Shown in pieces: positions 11,301 to 22,818 of a stretch of DNA of 64,000 nt; the stretch's first letter is position 1, and the number at the start of each line of letters is the position of its first letter. A model generated the notes under the pieces. The model was not told where the DNA came from. It saw nothing but the letters and a program-made list of their open reading frames with translations, and searched no databases. The stretch lies in the NCBI GenBank assembly GCA_900660155.1, contig CABFPE010000132.1, positions 723,918 to 787,917 of the forward strand, given 5' to 3'. Made by a program: the position numbers and the translations under genes. The stretch comes from Hofstenia miamia (Eukaryota > Xenacoelomorpha > Acoela > Hofsteniidae).

Positions 11301-14300
11301 CTCTAGAACTTGAGCATCCATAGATGGCCACCAGCAATTTTGCTTTAAGAAATAGATGTTTTATTAAGTCCAAAATGCGCTTCGTGGACTTTTTTTATTC
11401 AGTTATCTCTAAGAGTTGCAGGGATGATGTATTTGTCGCCTTTCATTTGGCAACCACTATTTTCGCTAAGTTCCCGAGCGATTCTCTTAGACGATTGCTC
11501 AGCTTGGGAGCATCTAAACCACGAATTGTTCCGAAGGCACAAAATAATGCGTTGAAGATAGTTTGGTTTCCAGACGTATATCACTCACGTCGGTTATATT
11601 GCAACAATATGTTGGCTCGTCTTTTTCACTAACGTTATTCAAAGCAAAAACGAAATTGAGATCGTCTGAACCTATATCTGGCTCTTCGGTACATGCATTG
11701 ACTCTAGCACGATATGCATTATGTTTTTTTGTTTTACAGACTTGAGCAAAGTGATCCTTACCCTTGCATTTGTTACACGTTTTCCCTTTCGCGGGACAAG
11801 CACCGTATCTATGATGGTAACCACATTTGGTACAAAGTTCATTCCGACCTTGGTTCGAGTGTGTCATATTCATAACTGACTCATCATTCAAATGCATGTT
11901 ATTAGTGAAATTGTGAATATTTTCAAGATTTTGAATGAAACTTATTGCTTCCTGAAGTGTCATTTTATCATTTGATTGTATTTCATTGATTAGCATTCGT
12001 TGAAATTCTGGATTAGCAATACCAGTAATAAGTTGTGCCATTATGATAAACAGTTTCAATGTCTTTTGAATCTTTCAATTTTGTGAAATCACAATCAGAA
12101 GCATATTTTTGAGACGATTTAAAAAATCACTTATTTTCTGACGAATGTTGCTTCATACCATGAAATCTGCTTCGCTCTGCCCATATTAGCTTTTCTTTGG
12201 TTGTAAATAACTAAGAAGGTGCTTTTCCAGGTCTACGAAAGGAATTTCTTCAATAGGATTCGGTCGCCGAATGTATAATAGGGACATGAAATAGTTCGAG
12301 AGTGTCAATTCCGCATAGGGATATGAAATAGTTTGCGACCTGCAAGTTCTCAGTTGTATCTGAATAACCTTTAACACGACATTTCGGTTTGAACTGAACA
12401 ATCCAGGCCTTTGCCTTTTCATAGTCATCGATAGGAAAATCGTTTTTCCTTGTTTTGGTTCTTTATCTGACTGCGCCATGACGTGTTTTAAAAAAAGCTA
12501 TCTAAGATAAGATGTACGTCTATTCATACCAAGCAGCATTTGCTATAATAACCTTACGCGGGCAAACATGTTTACAACTTAACAAGGTTCTAACTTAACA
12601 AATACAAACATGTTTACAACTTAACATGTACATGCGGACCAGATAATCATATGCGACAATATGTACTGTCATCTGAAATAACTGTTTTAAAACTTTTTGC
12701 AACCCCATTTTGCTGTTCCACTATTTAGTTTGTATGTTTTAGATCCTGAATATATCAAGTTTAAAGAAATTTATGAAACTAAAGATGACCGACAAACAGT
12801 TCTAAATCATGAACAGATTTTAGAAGAATTAGATAAAAAGAATAATGCCGTTGTTGATTCAACGCCTTTAATTGAATTTATAAAAGAAAAGCGTCAGGTA
12901 ATTCAGTTGTCGAATTCTTTATTATTTGTTTAGTATATGGTACGCCAATTCACGATAATAAGTTTTCAGCAGAATAATTCTTAAACGATTATAATGCCTT
13001 TTTAGTTATAGCGTCTAATCTAACAACAATTCACCCTTAATGGACGTTTGAAATCATAAATTGATATATATTAGCACATGAAATTTCTCACTATTTCTAT
13101 TGTGACTTGCATTTTCTAAGTTTGCTTGTATATATCTCTTAAAATAAGGAATTAGCAAGTGTCACTAACTTTTCATTGCGCATGTTACAGTCTCTTCTAT
13201 GTTTGGTATGTAGGTTGTTCAGCGGTTTCTTTCGAAGGAATTACTGATTTTTATGATCTATTCTATTCAGCATTTGCTTTGGCTGTTTCTAATGATGACA
13301 TTAAATAATTTAGAAAAAGGATGAAGATAAATACCGTGAAGATGAACGGCGCAAAAAACGTGATACTATCAAAGAAAAAATTATTGATCGTAAAAAAGGT
13401 CGTGATGAGCGAAAGAAAGTTTTTGAGAAGAAAGATTCTGATAAGGTAATCTTCATTTTGTATGCAAACTTATTGTAAAAGTAATTAAATTTATAATTAT
13501 AACAAATTTAAATTTATATGATAGTTATAATTCTCAATTGTTTGCTGTTCTATATTGTGAGTCAAATCGTCCCAAATATTTCACCTAAAGTATTAATCGA
13601 TCCAAATTTGAACTTTTTTATTTTTGAAAATTTAAGGTGAATACAAACCATGACAGTTGACAACGTTTATATAGATCTATACCTTTTCAAGGTCAATTTC
13701 AGAAAAAGTAAGATCAAATTCGGACTGTCCAGATCTTCAAATTTCCATAAGTTTATTCGTGTAGGCCTATTAATATGTATTCGATTCCAGAATAAAAATG
13801 ATTGGGTTCATGGGCAATGACAGCCTCCTTTGTTTGAATACCTGCATAACAGAACAACAAACCAAGGACGATATATACGTCGTTGCATAGAGAGAATGAT
13901 CAAGAGCCTGGTTGTTTGCGATACTTCGAATAAATTATCTGCGGCTGTTGAGAAAGGTCTGACACTATTTTATAAAGACTGCTGACCACGTGAAATTGCT
14001 TTTTGGCTTTTTGTTTATTGTATTGGTAGGGAAGGCGTTAAGTGCGAGTTTTAATCGATTACAATGCGTCTTCAAAGATGATTATTTCCAAACATTAATA
14101 TAGATGGTTATTGTAAAATTGTGAATTTTAATATTTACTTTTAAACTTGTAGTTGATCAGCAATTCATAAAGCTGGAAAAAAAAATTAATTCAATATGGA
14201 GTCAGTCAGCGCGTATATTTTGATATATAATGTCCATAGAATCAATAGTCGTAGACTAATAGGGTTCCAAAATTTGTGAAATATTTATTTGAAAATTTGC

Positions 14301-17300
14301 AAGTTGTAATCAACGAAAGTGATTTACCAAAGTATGTAGCAGTTTAAAAATATTTTTTTTGATAGTGTAAAAGGAGCTCTTCAGAATGCTGAAAACAGCT
14401 ATCTAAGGTGTACATGTTTCTAAAGACGTAACGTTCTATATATACAATAAGAACGCTATATCCAAAATTTGCAATCTAAAAAATTGTAGCCTACGTTATA
14501 CCCGAAAATATCATGCAAGTTGGACAATAAAGGCCCTCGTGTTCCTTCGCCTTGATTTGGCTTCCAAAAATTTAAAGATTCCTACTTTTCTGATTTGGAT
14601 ATTCCTTTTTGTGAATTTGCTTTTACTTTTTCTGAAATAGATCTTGAAATGATCTAGACCGCTTTTAGCATGTCATTGTTTATTCGAATATCTTGAAATG
14701 AAGTTATATATAAACTTTTATATAAATATTGCCTTTTGCTTTTCGGACTCTTAATGTGATTATTCTAAAATATACTTTTGCGATTTATAACAAATTCAAA
14801 TGAATTATATTTGTAATGTGCTTAATTAAATTGTCAATGCTTAGTTATCAAAAAAATCTGAAACGGAGGATGAGAGACCTGATTCGGCAAGATCTTGTAG
14901 TTCAACTTTAGACACGAAGATTGAAAGAACGGCTTCAGAGAGCAGTGATGACATAAAAAAGAAAAATAGTGTTTGCACAGCTAATAATACGAAAAAACCA
15001 ATCTCGTGTATGTATATTTTGATTAATATTATTTAATATTTGCGCAGAAAATCGTATTCCTGATGTTTAGCAAGTGGAGTTTTTCTTGCAGAAGATCGTT
15101 CCTCCAAATCCAGTGAAGCAGATAAGCTGAAAGATAAACGGCGCATTCGAAACAAGGTAATCCTTATTAATGTATATTTTGTTGTAGGAGCAAATTTTTA
15201 CAATTCCCTGCTTGAATTTTAGTAACAGCAACAGTATTTAGGATCGACCTTCATTAGAAATTTACAGGCCAAATGCTGAAGGACGTCATGATTCGAAAAC
15301 GAAATCAGATGGTAATATTTAGTATAAATATTTATATTATATATATGTATATACATGTGGATAAACGTAGGTCTGATTAATTATTTCAGTTTTGTAATTT
15401 ATGGCTTTTATAGCATTTTAAAAATGATTTACATTTACATTTGAATGTGATGTAACTTTGTATGTGGGATTGAATAAGAACGGCTTTCGTTTTCATGCAT
15501 TTCAATTGAAATCGTTATGTAATCATCAATGTTTTGACTGACTGCAATTTCATTGGATTATTGAAGTGGTCTTAAATTTTATTTGAACTATAACCTAACC
15601 TTGTTTGAATAACAACATGCTTATCTCAATTTGTGATTGAAAATTTCTGATTTTACAGTTTTAAGACCTAAAAATTTTATTCACAATATTGTAGTTGAAA
15701 CATTTCATTCTATTTCTGCTGTTGTATTTCGCAATATTGTGAACAGAATTTTACCAAATGTTAGTAAATATTCACTAAATGAAATTACTGCATGCTGTTT
15801 AGAAAAATACTTTGAAAAGTAATTTTCAATCAAGGTTGCATTTTTTAAAGACAGTCATGAGGTTATTAGGAAATAGTTCTTTGTTAAGATGGTGATGTTT
15901 ATGTTAATGGTTTCCAATGTTTTGGAATTTTCCAAATCTCTTGGGAATTCAGTTCTGTTTAGATTCACCAATTTCTGATCAGGTATCTAATAAAAAGAAA
16001 TTTCCAGATGTTGGTAAGGAGTCTACACGTCGTGGCAATCGTGGAGGTGATGGTGCATATCCATCTTATCGTAGCAGTCGTTATCGAAATGATGAAGATC
16101 ACGGTTATGATCGTCACTACTATAGAGGTAGTAATCAACACGAGCTGCCTCCCAGACTGAGGAGAGATGACTGGAATTACAATCCTTCAAAACAAACATA
16201 TTATGATGACAACTATTATGGTATAACCTGTTATAATTTATAATTTTATAATTGTATAATTGTTCGATTTAGTTTTATGATACTCAATTTCAAGGAATAA
16301 TGCCTGTTTTCATTTTTTACTACGACTCTGTCAACTGAGAGAAGTATTGTATACTGTGACTAAGTCTAATAGATTTTGTGAAGTAATGCAAATACATAAG
16401 TAAAATAGTTTATGTTATTAAGCAGACAATGTTAATCAATGGAATTTCCAAACATCCATTGGAATTTTGTTGTTCAAAATGTATCTTTATTATGAATTTC
16501 CTCGAATTTTGCGCATTATTCGTTTAATTTCAACGGTTATAGATGGTCGATTTTCATCAATGGCCTTTTGAATATTTTACTAGAAATTTGTGAAATAATA
16601 ATCAAATGCTACTATTTTTGGCACTATGGAAGCAAACTTGCTGTAAATAAATTTTCTAAAATAATAAATTTTCAGTTATTTACATTCTTGCTAAACTTAG
16701 TTTTAATACAATAATTGGCATTTAGTTGCGTGAATTATTCAAGACGGTATTATGTGTTTGTCTTCAACAGAATGTACATAGTCAAGACTCCTTCTCATAG
16801 CACGTTTTTATTAAAATTAGTATTTGATCATTTACATTAATAACATTTACTTTTCATTCACTTGCTATCAAACCTAGAAACTGGTGCGCATTTCTGATGT
16901 TGAAGCATTCCTCAAGTGTTTTTAGTGACAAGGCAACTTTTAATGTTTCAGGAAAATCACACAGACTCAATATATAAATCTGAGCGGAGGGGCGGGGGCG
17001 TGCTAGGAACTACACTGGGCTAGTCCAAAAGTGAATGTGTAGTATTTGATCGAATAATTGACCCATTTTTCTACGAGACAACAATTCCTGCAGATGTTAA
17101 CTTTGCCTTTCTGTTCGAATATCTAGCACCACAACTGAATGACTTACAACCAAGCATTATTTTTCCAGCAAGATGGTCCTTCACCAGATTGGGGACGCCC
17201 ATGTTCGCCAGTTCCTCAATCAAACATTTCCTGCCCAATGAATTCGAAGGAATGGTCCAATTTCGTGGCCACCACGTTCGTCAAGTATCACTCCCTTAGA

Positions 17301-18143
17301 CTTCTCCTTATGGGGCTTTTTGAAAGACATCGTGCATCAAACAAAGATGCGGCATATTGTTGACTTGACGCAAATGATTCGTAATGCTGTTGCTACCATT
17401 GATGAACCTATGATGCAGCGAACAAAGCAAGAAATAGAGTGCCGATGTGATGCCCGTCGTACAACTAATGGTACCCGTATAGAGCTCTATTAATTAGAGT
17501 TAAAGACTTTAATTCATAGGAAAATGAAATCAATCTGAGTTTGTAAGAAATCTTTCAAAATTGTACAGACTTTGTGGATACCCTGTATTTTGTCTCTTAT
17601 AAGTATGAGAAATAACCTCAATGCAAATTCTGTTGATTTATGTTCAACTGTACAAATCTTTGAGCTGCAAAAAATTATTTAAATTTTGAAAAACAGTTGA
17701 AAATTATTCCATATGCTAAAAGTACCATGTGTTCCAGTACTTAACCTTTATGTAGGATAAATTGATTTTCCACATTTGCAAACAATTTTCTCCAACGCTG
17801 TTATGAAATTTGGGAATGACATGGACACAATTCATACTAAAATGCATAGATGTGGCTGAAGCATTTGATAAGATTTTCGACTTTTCATTGAAAATTCCAA
17901 TTTCTTAAAAAGCTTTATATTCTGATCATTCCTAACAACTTCAAAAGTGAAAGTTAACCGAGTGTAATCCATTGCTAAACAAAATTCTATTTTATGGTCT
18001 TATTTTTAGGGTCGGCGATGAATCCTGACGAATGTTATGATTACGACAAAAGCCGAAATTCTCAAATGGGAACTGGGAGTAGACATCGACAAAAGTATAG
18101 TGAAAGTAAGCCACCAAGGTATCGGCGTGGAGACTATGGATGA
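7950..18143 (+). CDS. UPF3: UPF3 regulator of nonsense-mediated mRNA decay (eight exons)
   Basis: UPF3 links the exon junction complex to UPF2/UPF1 in nonsense-mediated decay. Exons I infer: 7950-8370, 12743-12897, 13314-13445, 14845-15007, 15095-15156, 15242-15311, 16008-16220, 18010-18143, all with GT/AG borders and phases that join into one frame of 449 codons (435 if the 8126-8167 candidate intron is removed). The length is close to animal UPF3 proteins. Exon 1 holds the UPF2-binding RNP-like domain (RKVIVRCLPPSF; ATSRAYINF; YYALIEMA). Exon 2 continues with DPEYIKF. Exons 3-5 are Lys/Arg/Glu-rich. Exon 6 carries DRPSLEIYRPNAEGR, matching the exon-junction-complex-binding motif of UPF3B. 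The last exons are rich in Arg, Tyr and Gly. The introns hold transposon remnants, two of them antisense to the gene. One gene is seen, so no A/B paralogue call is possible. Confidence 0.93.
8126..8167 (+). other. Candidate 42-nt mini-intron inside UPF3 exon 1
   Basis: The sequence starts GTATTG after TCTAG and ends CTATCTTAG. It is 42 nt, a multiple of three, and has no stop in frame. Removing it gives ADADSSLGAFATSRAYINF, which fits the family far better than the frame that keeps the insert. Whether it is spliced cannot be told from DNA alone; a lineage-specific peptide insertion is the alternative. Confidence 0.55.
8713..9840 (-). mobile_element. LINE reverse transcriptase C-terminal remnant in UPF3 intron 1
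   Basis: On the minus strand the segments run from about 9840 down to 8713: a pre-RT stretch (ANSLVFASFPNAT-like), a KLKVNPDKFIIFTPKQ-type RT block 5-6 near 9490-9430, a KMASVIKYLYHLRNVG-type thumb near 9290-9250, and the classical C-terminal RINRPDSFAFKASRLWNDL motif near 8930-8860. Several frame changes show decay. It lies antisense inside the first UPF3 intron. The family resembles CR1/Jockey-type elements and the LINE pieces near 22.5 and 38 kb. Confidence 0.8.
10178..10363 (-). repeat. 3' LTR of the Ty3/gypsy-like fossil
   Basis: About 186 bp, direct repeat of 12479-12658, including the shared stretch GCTATCTAAGATAAGATGTA. Internal short repeats of TTTACAACTTAACAAG occur in both LTRs and account for part of the length difference. 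Confidence 0.88.
12479..12658 (-). repeat. 5' LTR of the Ty3/gypsy-like fossil
   Basis: About 180 bp, same TG...CA ends as the partner LTR. On the minus strand the internal region begins right after the terminal CA; the first internal bases overlap the start of the Gag-like frame. A primer-binding site cannot be assigned to a tRNA by eye. Confidence 0.87.
12743..12897 (+). CDS. UPF3: UPF3 exon 2
   Basis: The exon opens after TTTTAG with the split Asp codon and reads DPEYIKFKEIYETKDDRQ, then a stretch ending STPLIEFIKEKRQ; the family has DPEYKKFLESY and TPLLSFLKNKQ at the same places. It ends at CAG|GTAATT in phase 0. This region continues the segment contacting UPF2. Confidence 0.93.
13655..14690. 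repeat. Imperfect inverted repeats in UPF3 intron 3
   Basis: About 90 bp at 13655-13745 is similar to the reverse complement of 14600-14690 (core AATTTCAGAAAAAGTAA). They may be ends of an old DNA transposon lying wholly in intron 3. No coding remnant is seen between them, and ends and target duplication are not clear. Confidence 0.35.
15242..15311 (+). CDS. UPF3: UPF3 exon 6: exon-junction-complex-binding motif
   Basis: This 70-nt exon encodes DRPSLEIYRPNAEGRHDSK. In human UPF3B the equivalent RPAMQLYQPGAR stretch binds the composite surface of eIF4A3, MAGOH and Y14. The Arg-Pro pair, the Tyr and the Pro are kept. The acceptor is GTATTTAG and the donor GATG|GTAATA, phase 1. Confidence 0.9.
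17035..17590 (+). mobile_element. Tc1/mariner-type transposon remnant in UPF3 intron 7
   Basis: The plus strand encodes the C-terminal part of an IS630/Tc1-mariner DDE/D transposase: an FFQQDG motif (the second catalytic Asp) near 17160, a WPP(R)...TPLDFSLWGFLKD-like stretch near 17265-17330 where the usual third Asp motif SPD is not kept, and a RTTNGTRIELY end near 17460. The right end near 17562-17590 reads, in reverse complement, TACAGGGTATCCACAAAGTC, a typical terminal inverted repeat of this group. The left terminus and N-terminal part are missing. Several frame changes are present, so it is dead. Confidence 0.8.
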
Positions 18144-19140
18144 CTTTTAGCTATCAATGGGTTTTATGACCTGGCAACTACGCTCTCGTGTAACACACAA
18201 ATGTTTATTCCATTCTTCAGTTGAATTTAATGTTTGCTTAGCTTGGTAAATATATGTACATACATATAATTTAATTTTTAGTTTTTGTTTCGCAATAATT
18301 AAATTTATTGTTTATTCAAAATACAAATTCATGTACTGTTTTTTTTATTTTCAATATAAATGCATTGCTTTTCTGAGATAAATGCTTACACTTAAATACT
18401 GATAATTTATTTGAATAGCGTTGTTGAATTCACAAAACACAAAAATATACTTTTATTTAAGAAGAATTTTTAATGCCATTAAATTACATACACTTTTCGA
18501 TGCTTTTAATTTCCTTAGTTAATGAATTTGTTTAGAATATCGACATTAATGGAAAATCATTTAAAATAATTTTTTTTGTACTTAACACATATAAAAAGTG
18601 TTGATCTTGAATTCTGCTTTTAATCGTATTATAAAGTGATGTTTTTGATTCGCTTGAAAAATGTCAACCCAGTATTCAATGAGTGCATTCGCTTGTCGGT
18701 GCGGACTTCGATTAGTGGCTACGTGGCCACGAAAAATCCACTGGGTTTATTTCTCATTGCGTTATTAGTAACTAGGTATTTGCGTTCTTTGGTGCAATCC
18801 AAACATTCATTATCAAAAGGATAAAACAACTTCCTTTATAATCAAAGTATTAATTACGTATATACAAATAATAGGGATAGGATAATACATTGTTCAATTA
18901 TTACTAGAGCAACCAGAAATACGACTTTAAAAAAACAAAATATGATATTTTTATGACAAAATATGCCCTAAAATATTACCATCGATTTCTTAAAATGATC
19001 CATTTAAGCAATATAAAACGTTTTTCTATTACTGAGAACAAGATGTAAAACAAATACAAAAACTCTTACATAAAAAGTCGAATTTTTAAAGCAACTACGT
19101 CACTAAATTATAATAAAAGCACATACATTTCCATATATTA
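18144..19140. other. UPF3 3' flank, AT-rich
   Basis: The UPF3 3' untranslated region should lie at the left of this stretch; no unambiguous AATAAA signal was fixed. The rest shows no feature. Confidence 0.4.
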
Positions 19141-19545
19141 TTGTGGTTAAGATTTCTGTCATAGGCTGAGTTTTCTCAATATGGAGAAACTTGTCTCAAG
19201 TGCAGTCAATGTTGCTTGACATTTTGGTAATCTAGCATGCAATTCCGATTTAATTTCCGTCCCCTTTCCTTCCATTATACTAGAGAAGCCGGTATTTTCT
19301 ATCAATGATTTGATATAAGTGATTATTTCACATTTATCATATCCAAGATCAAGGCTGAGCGTAATAACATCTGGTGGAATTTCAACAACTTTGATTTTTT
19401 ATGATAGCATCCTTAATTGAAGTAATTAGATTGTCAACCCTGATATATTTTGCCTGAATACGCATGACACAATTCTGCAACACGTGGGCCTTGCAAAATC
19501 CATGAAATAATGTATATAATTCCTTCAATATTTTTTCAGTTGCCA
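19141..19545 (-). mobile_element. hAT-like transposase remnant
   Basis: Read on the minus strand across three frame segments, the sequence gives KILKELYTLFHGFCKAHVLQ near 19540-19480, a VDNLITSIKDAIIK stretch near 19435-19395, and a LDLGYDKCEIITYIKSLIE stretch near 19355-19290. The pattern of a polymerase-free, Leu-rich frame with HVxQNC is what I associate with repetitive transposase-like genes of the hAT group, but no catalytic motif is visible. It could also be a pseudogene of another repeated family. Confidence 0.35.
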
Positions 19546-20720
19546 GTATACATGGCCTGTCCGAGAAACTCGTCGACCAGTAGGTCGGGTCAACAATTAG
19601 CTAGCAATTAAACTTTTAGGGGGTTAGGCGAGGAAAAACATTAATTGAAATTGAATGAATATATATAATTTAGAGCAGTCACAATATAGCATTTATTTTT
19701 AAGTAGTATTTCTAAATTTTAATGAAACTGACAAAATATGACTTTTATGACATTTCAGCGCTAAATATTAACCTATTTTGCTTTTATGACTATAATTTCC
19801 TACTTAGCTGCAACCCAGGTCTGAAGGCATCTAATTTTATGCAAACTTCAAAATAGACCAACAGAAAAAATATGACTTTTAGCTTACCTAATTGTTAGTG
19901 AATAACAACATCATTTCTCAATTAATATCGACCTCTTGCAAATGAAAATAGATAAATATTAAATAGATGTGTCAGAAAACTTGTTTTGTCGCATGAAAGC
20001 GTCCATACCATTTTTAAATCCGGTTATGTAATTGCCGATTTTACCGGATTCCGGCACATCCCTACAAATATAGATAAGTACCTAAATATTTCGCATAAAG
20101 AATATCTTATCTTATCTTATTAAGTATTATAGAAATCGGCGAAATACACTCGCACTAAGAATTCATATAGTCCATCTATCGCCCTAATTATTCAATATTT
20201 TTGCGAAAGTATGTGTTCAAAGGTTTTGATTTCCATTGTAAAAAAACGTACATTGGATCTTTATTCAATTCGATTCTATATTTTTCTTGTTCCATCGTAT
20301 TTTGAATGGTTTATTCCTTTTGTCTACTATTTCAACTAAGCTGTATATGCAGGGTTGCTGTTAAAAACGTTTTTTTCCGAATTAAACAAAAAAACAATTA
20401 TATTTTGTTTTTAATGTTTTTTCTAAAATTCTCTTGAAAACAATAAGATTTGAAACCGCTCGGTAGAATGATGTGTTATATACTAGAAGCGCGAATATAC
20501 AGTATATAAACAATGAAAATATCGCAGATTTGCAGATTTTTCCATATTACATATCATGTTTAGATGTGTAATATTTACCTGTATTTTTTTCTAGAGACTA
20601 TAATAGAAATTTATATATTGCTAGGTAATTTTGAGAAATGTAAAAACATTTACAGGATATAGTAGACAGCACTACAACGCCAAAATTCTGCTCAATAAAT
20701 ATACCACAATACTAAGCGCC
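19546..20720. other. AT-rich spacer with a CCGG-containing MITE-like patch
   Basis: Near 20022-20062 a short patch (AATCCGGTTATG ... TTTTACCGGATTCCGG) has imperfect inverted symmetry, as in small hAT-type MITEs. Otherwise no feature is seen. Confidence 0.3.
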
Positions 20721-20721
20721 A

Positions 20722-20838
20722 TATATATATATATATATATNNNNNNNNNNNNNNNNNNNNNNNNNNNNNNNNNNNNNNNNNNNNNNNNNNNNNNNNNNNN
20801 NNNNNNNNNNNNNNNNNNNNNNNNNNNNNNNNNNNNNN

Positions 20839-20869
<31 letters not shown>
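20722..20869. repeat. (TA)n microsatellite spanning a 98-N assembly gap
   Basis: TA repeats flank 98 N on both sides (N at 20741-20838). The gap is most simply an unresolved longer TA tract. Frames read through it are artefacts. Confidence 0.97.
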
Positions 20870-20874
<5 letters not shown>

Positions 20875-20999
20875 CCTTAAAGGAATACCAGTTTTCCATG
20901 TTCAATGCAAGTAAACATTTTAGCAATCACTAGAATTTACCTGAAATAAAAAATATAAGCATTTGTTTTTTTCAGGGTGTTTTAAACGGGTTTTTTTCT

Positions 21000-21575
21000 C
21001 CTTGTTTAACCCTATTTTTCACAATGGGGGAGGGGGGGGTAAATTTATCCCCAAGCGAATTTTTAAATCAAATTGTTAAGGTTGGTTGAACTTTTCAAAA
21101 CATTAAACTCTTAGTTGCATATATTCTTGGAAATGTTTAGGGTGAAAGCATTTTTTTCAAAGAATTATGACTATTTTGTCAATGGCGACTTACATTTATT
21201 TTAATATAAAAATATAAAAATGACTACACAAAACAAAACAATGCTGACATCAGCATTAATAACTACAAATTAATATGCCCTAAGTTATTATTAGAAATTA
21301 TAATTTGTGTTTTGAATAGAAAAATATTAAAAGTTGACCAAAATTAATAGCATTTTGACCAATCTTTTGCAAAAAAATGCTGACGTCAGCAAAATGTCTG
21401 GTTGAAAATGTTTTTTTTGGAATATTTTTAAGCTTTTTTATCCCATATTACCTTTGTGCTGAATTTCATGACAATAGAATTAATACATCAAATATAAACC
21501 TGAGGAGGGGTATTTTTGCCCCTCCTTGTGAAACCAACGTACATAAAAAAGGTTATGAGGATTAGGGTTAAAACA
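21000..21575. mobile_element. Non-autonomous TIR element (MITE-like)
   Basis: Near 21003-21060 the sequence GTTTAACCCTA...TTTCACAATGG plus a G-run and TATCCCC is matched in inverted orientation at about 21505-21572 (TACCCCTCC in reverse complement, CACAAGG, AACCCTAA). The inner part has no coding potential but carries two Maf/CRE-like palindromes. Exact ends and target duplication are unclear. Confidence 0.5.
21378..21391. promoter_or_regulatory. Perfect CRE-type Maf recognition palindrome
   Basis: TGCTGACGTCAGCA is an exact 14-bp palindrome identical to the CRE-type Maf recognition element. A one-mismatch version, TGCTGACATCAGCA, lies at 21242-21255. Both sit in the MITE-like element with no gene start nearby, so function is only a possibility. 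Confidence 0.4.
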
Positions 21576-22318
21576 GTGGAAACCTCGCTCGATGAGGACC
21601 AAATATTTCATGTACTGAACAGTGTTCGTGATCATTCTATTTGGTCCTGGATCCCAGAAGTCCTTGTAGCTTTTAAATTCTGAATAGAAGAGCCAAGCAA
21701 ACATTAATTTAACAACTCAAACTGCTTTCAACAAAAACAAAACCAAACTAAATGGACATTATTAAAATTTATCTTCAAAGGTTTGATTTCTTGAAAAAAA
21801 TATATCCTCTTTACTTTCAAAGCATACTTTTAAGTGAATAACCTCATTATAAATTTAAGATATGCTATCAACGTTTAAAACATTACAAGCCTCTATATAT
21901 GCTTATATATTGAAAATCCTTAAAATAAATATAAAATATAGCACTAATTTTTAAAGTGTTGCAAAAACTGATCAATGAAAATTTCATTCTGAAAAAAATT
22001 TTTACAATATAAATATATACATGTACATATACAGGGTCATTAATATTTTGCGTTACAATCTATTTCAAAATATAATTTTAATCATTTTCTCGGTATTCCT
22101 TTACACCTTTACATTAATCATATACTTTCAGATACTAGTCTTCAATAGCTTTATTTTTGTTTATGTAATGCCAGTACATTTGCTGTGCATGCTGACAAAT
22201 TTGAAAAAATACATAGGTACAATACTTACAAACATATATACATACACATATTTACAAAATTGAACAGCACATAATAAAATAAAGAGACATATACAATAAA
22301 CAAGCTAAAAAATTGAAA

Positions 22319-22818
22319 TAATTACGTATAGACAAATTGTTTCACGTATTGTTTCACCTGCATTGAGTCTATCAACATTAAACATCGTACCAATAGACCA
22401 GCTAAATTTCTTATTTATGCGTTCCTGTTCTGTGGTACTTATGTTGCTTAGTGGAATGCTTGCATAGTTATATTGGCTTAATACATTAGCTTCAATTATA
22501 GCTTTACTTTTTTCACAATTTCTGATGTTTTAGATAATGAACGCCTGTAGCCATTCTTCGAATTTTCTTTTTAATGAAGCTCTTATACGTGAAATCCTGA
22601 TCCACTTCTACTCCCAAGTATTGGATCTCATTCGCTTGTTTTATTGGAGCACTATTCTCACTAACTTTTAATTCAATGTTGCCTATGATCTCTTTGACTT
22701 CACTTGGGTGGAATATAATGAACTGAGTTTTTTGTGGATTCATGGATAGTCTGTTTTTTTCAAAGTATTTGGTGATTTTTATCATGGTCTCTACAAATGA
22801 TTTCAACGTCTGCAACAT
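22319..22818 (-). mobile_element. LINE reverse transcriptase fragment
   Basis: The minus strand encodes ITKYFEKNRLSMNPQKTQF (RT block 5-6), then NEIQYLGVEVDQDFTYKSF and the thumb-like KKIRRMATGVHYLKH, followed in another frame by SKAIIEANVLSQYNYASIP and NISTTEQERINKKFS. This order is typical for the end of a CR1/Jockey-type RT. The catalytic YADD block and everything upstream are missing. Confidence 0.85.

Larger units (their letters stand above)
10178..12658 (-). mobile_element. Ty3/gypsy-like LTR retrotransposon fossil, internally deleted
   Basis: A 2.48-kb element is bounded by two direct LTRs (10178-10363 and 12479-12658), each with TG...CA ends, and by a 5-bp target duplication ATATG at 10173-10177 and 12659-12663. 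Internal coding remains on the minus strand: a Gag with two zinc-knuckle-like cysteine clusters (near 11860-11740) and an integrase with a zinc-binding CDTCQQKK motif near 11290 and a catalytic-core-like HLDFA segment near 11190. Most of protease, reverse transcriptase and RNase H is absent. The element is broken. The two LTRs differ at about a dozen sites plus length changes, so it is old rather than fresh. It sits antisense in UPF3 intron 1. Confidence 0.88.

Noticed and set aside
15637-15822. 61-codon frame in UPF3 intron 6 after an acceptor-like TTTTACAG
   Set aside because: Composition is protein-like, but it has no match to UPF3, and the flanking UPF3 exons join in phase without it.
15982-16007. 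Upstream acceptor GATCAG for UPF3 exon 7
   Set aside because: In the required phase it meets TAA within three codons; the acceptor TTTCCAG at 16007 keeps the frame.
20631-20926. Long frames across the N gap on both strands
   Set aside because: They consist of (TA)n translated as Ile-Tyr repeats and unknown residues; an artefact of the gap.
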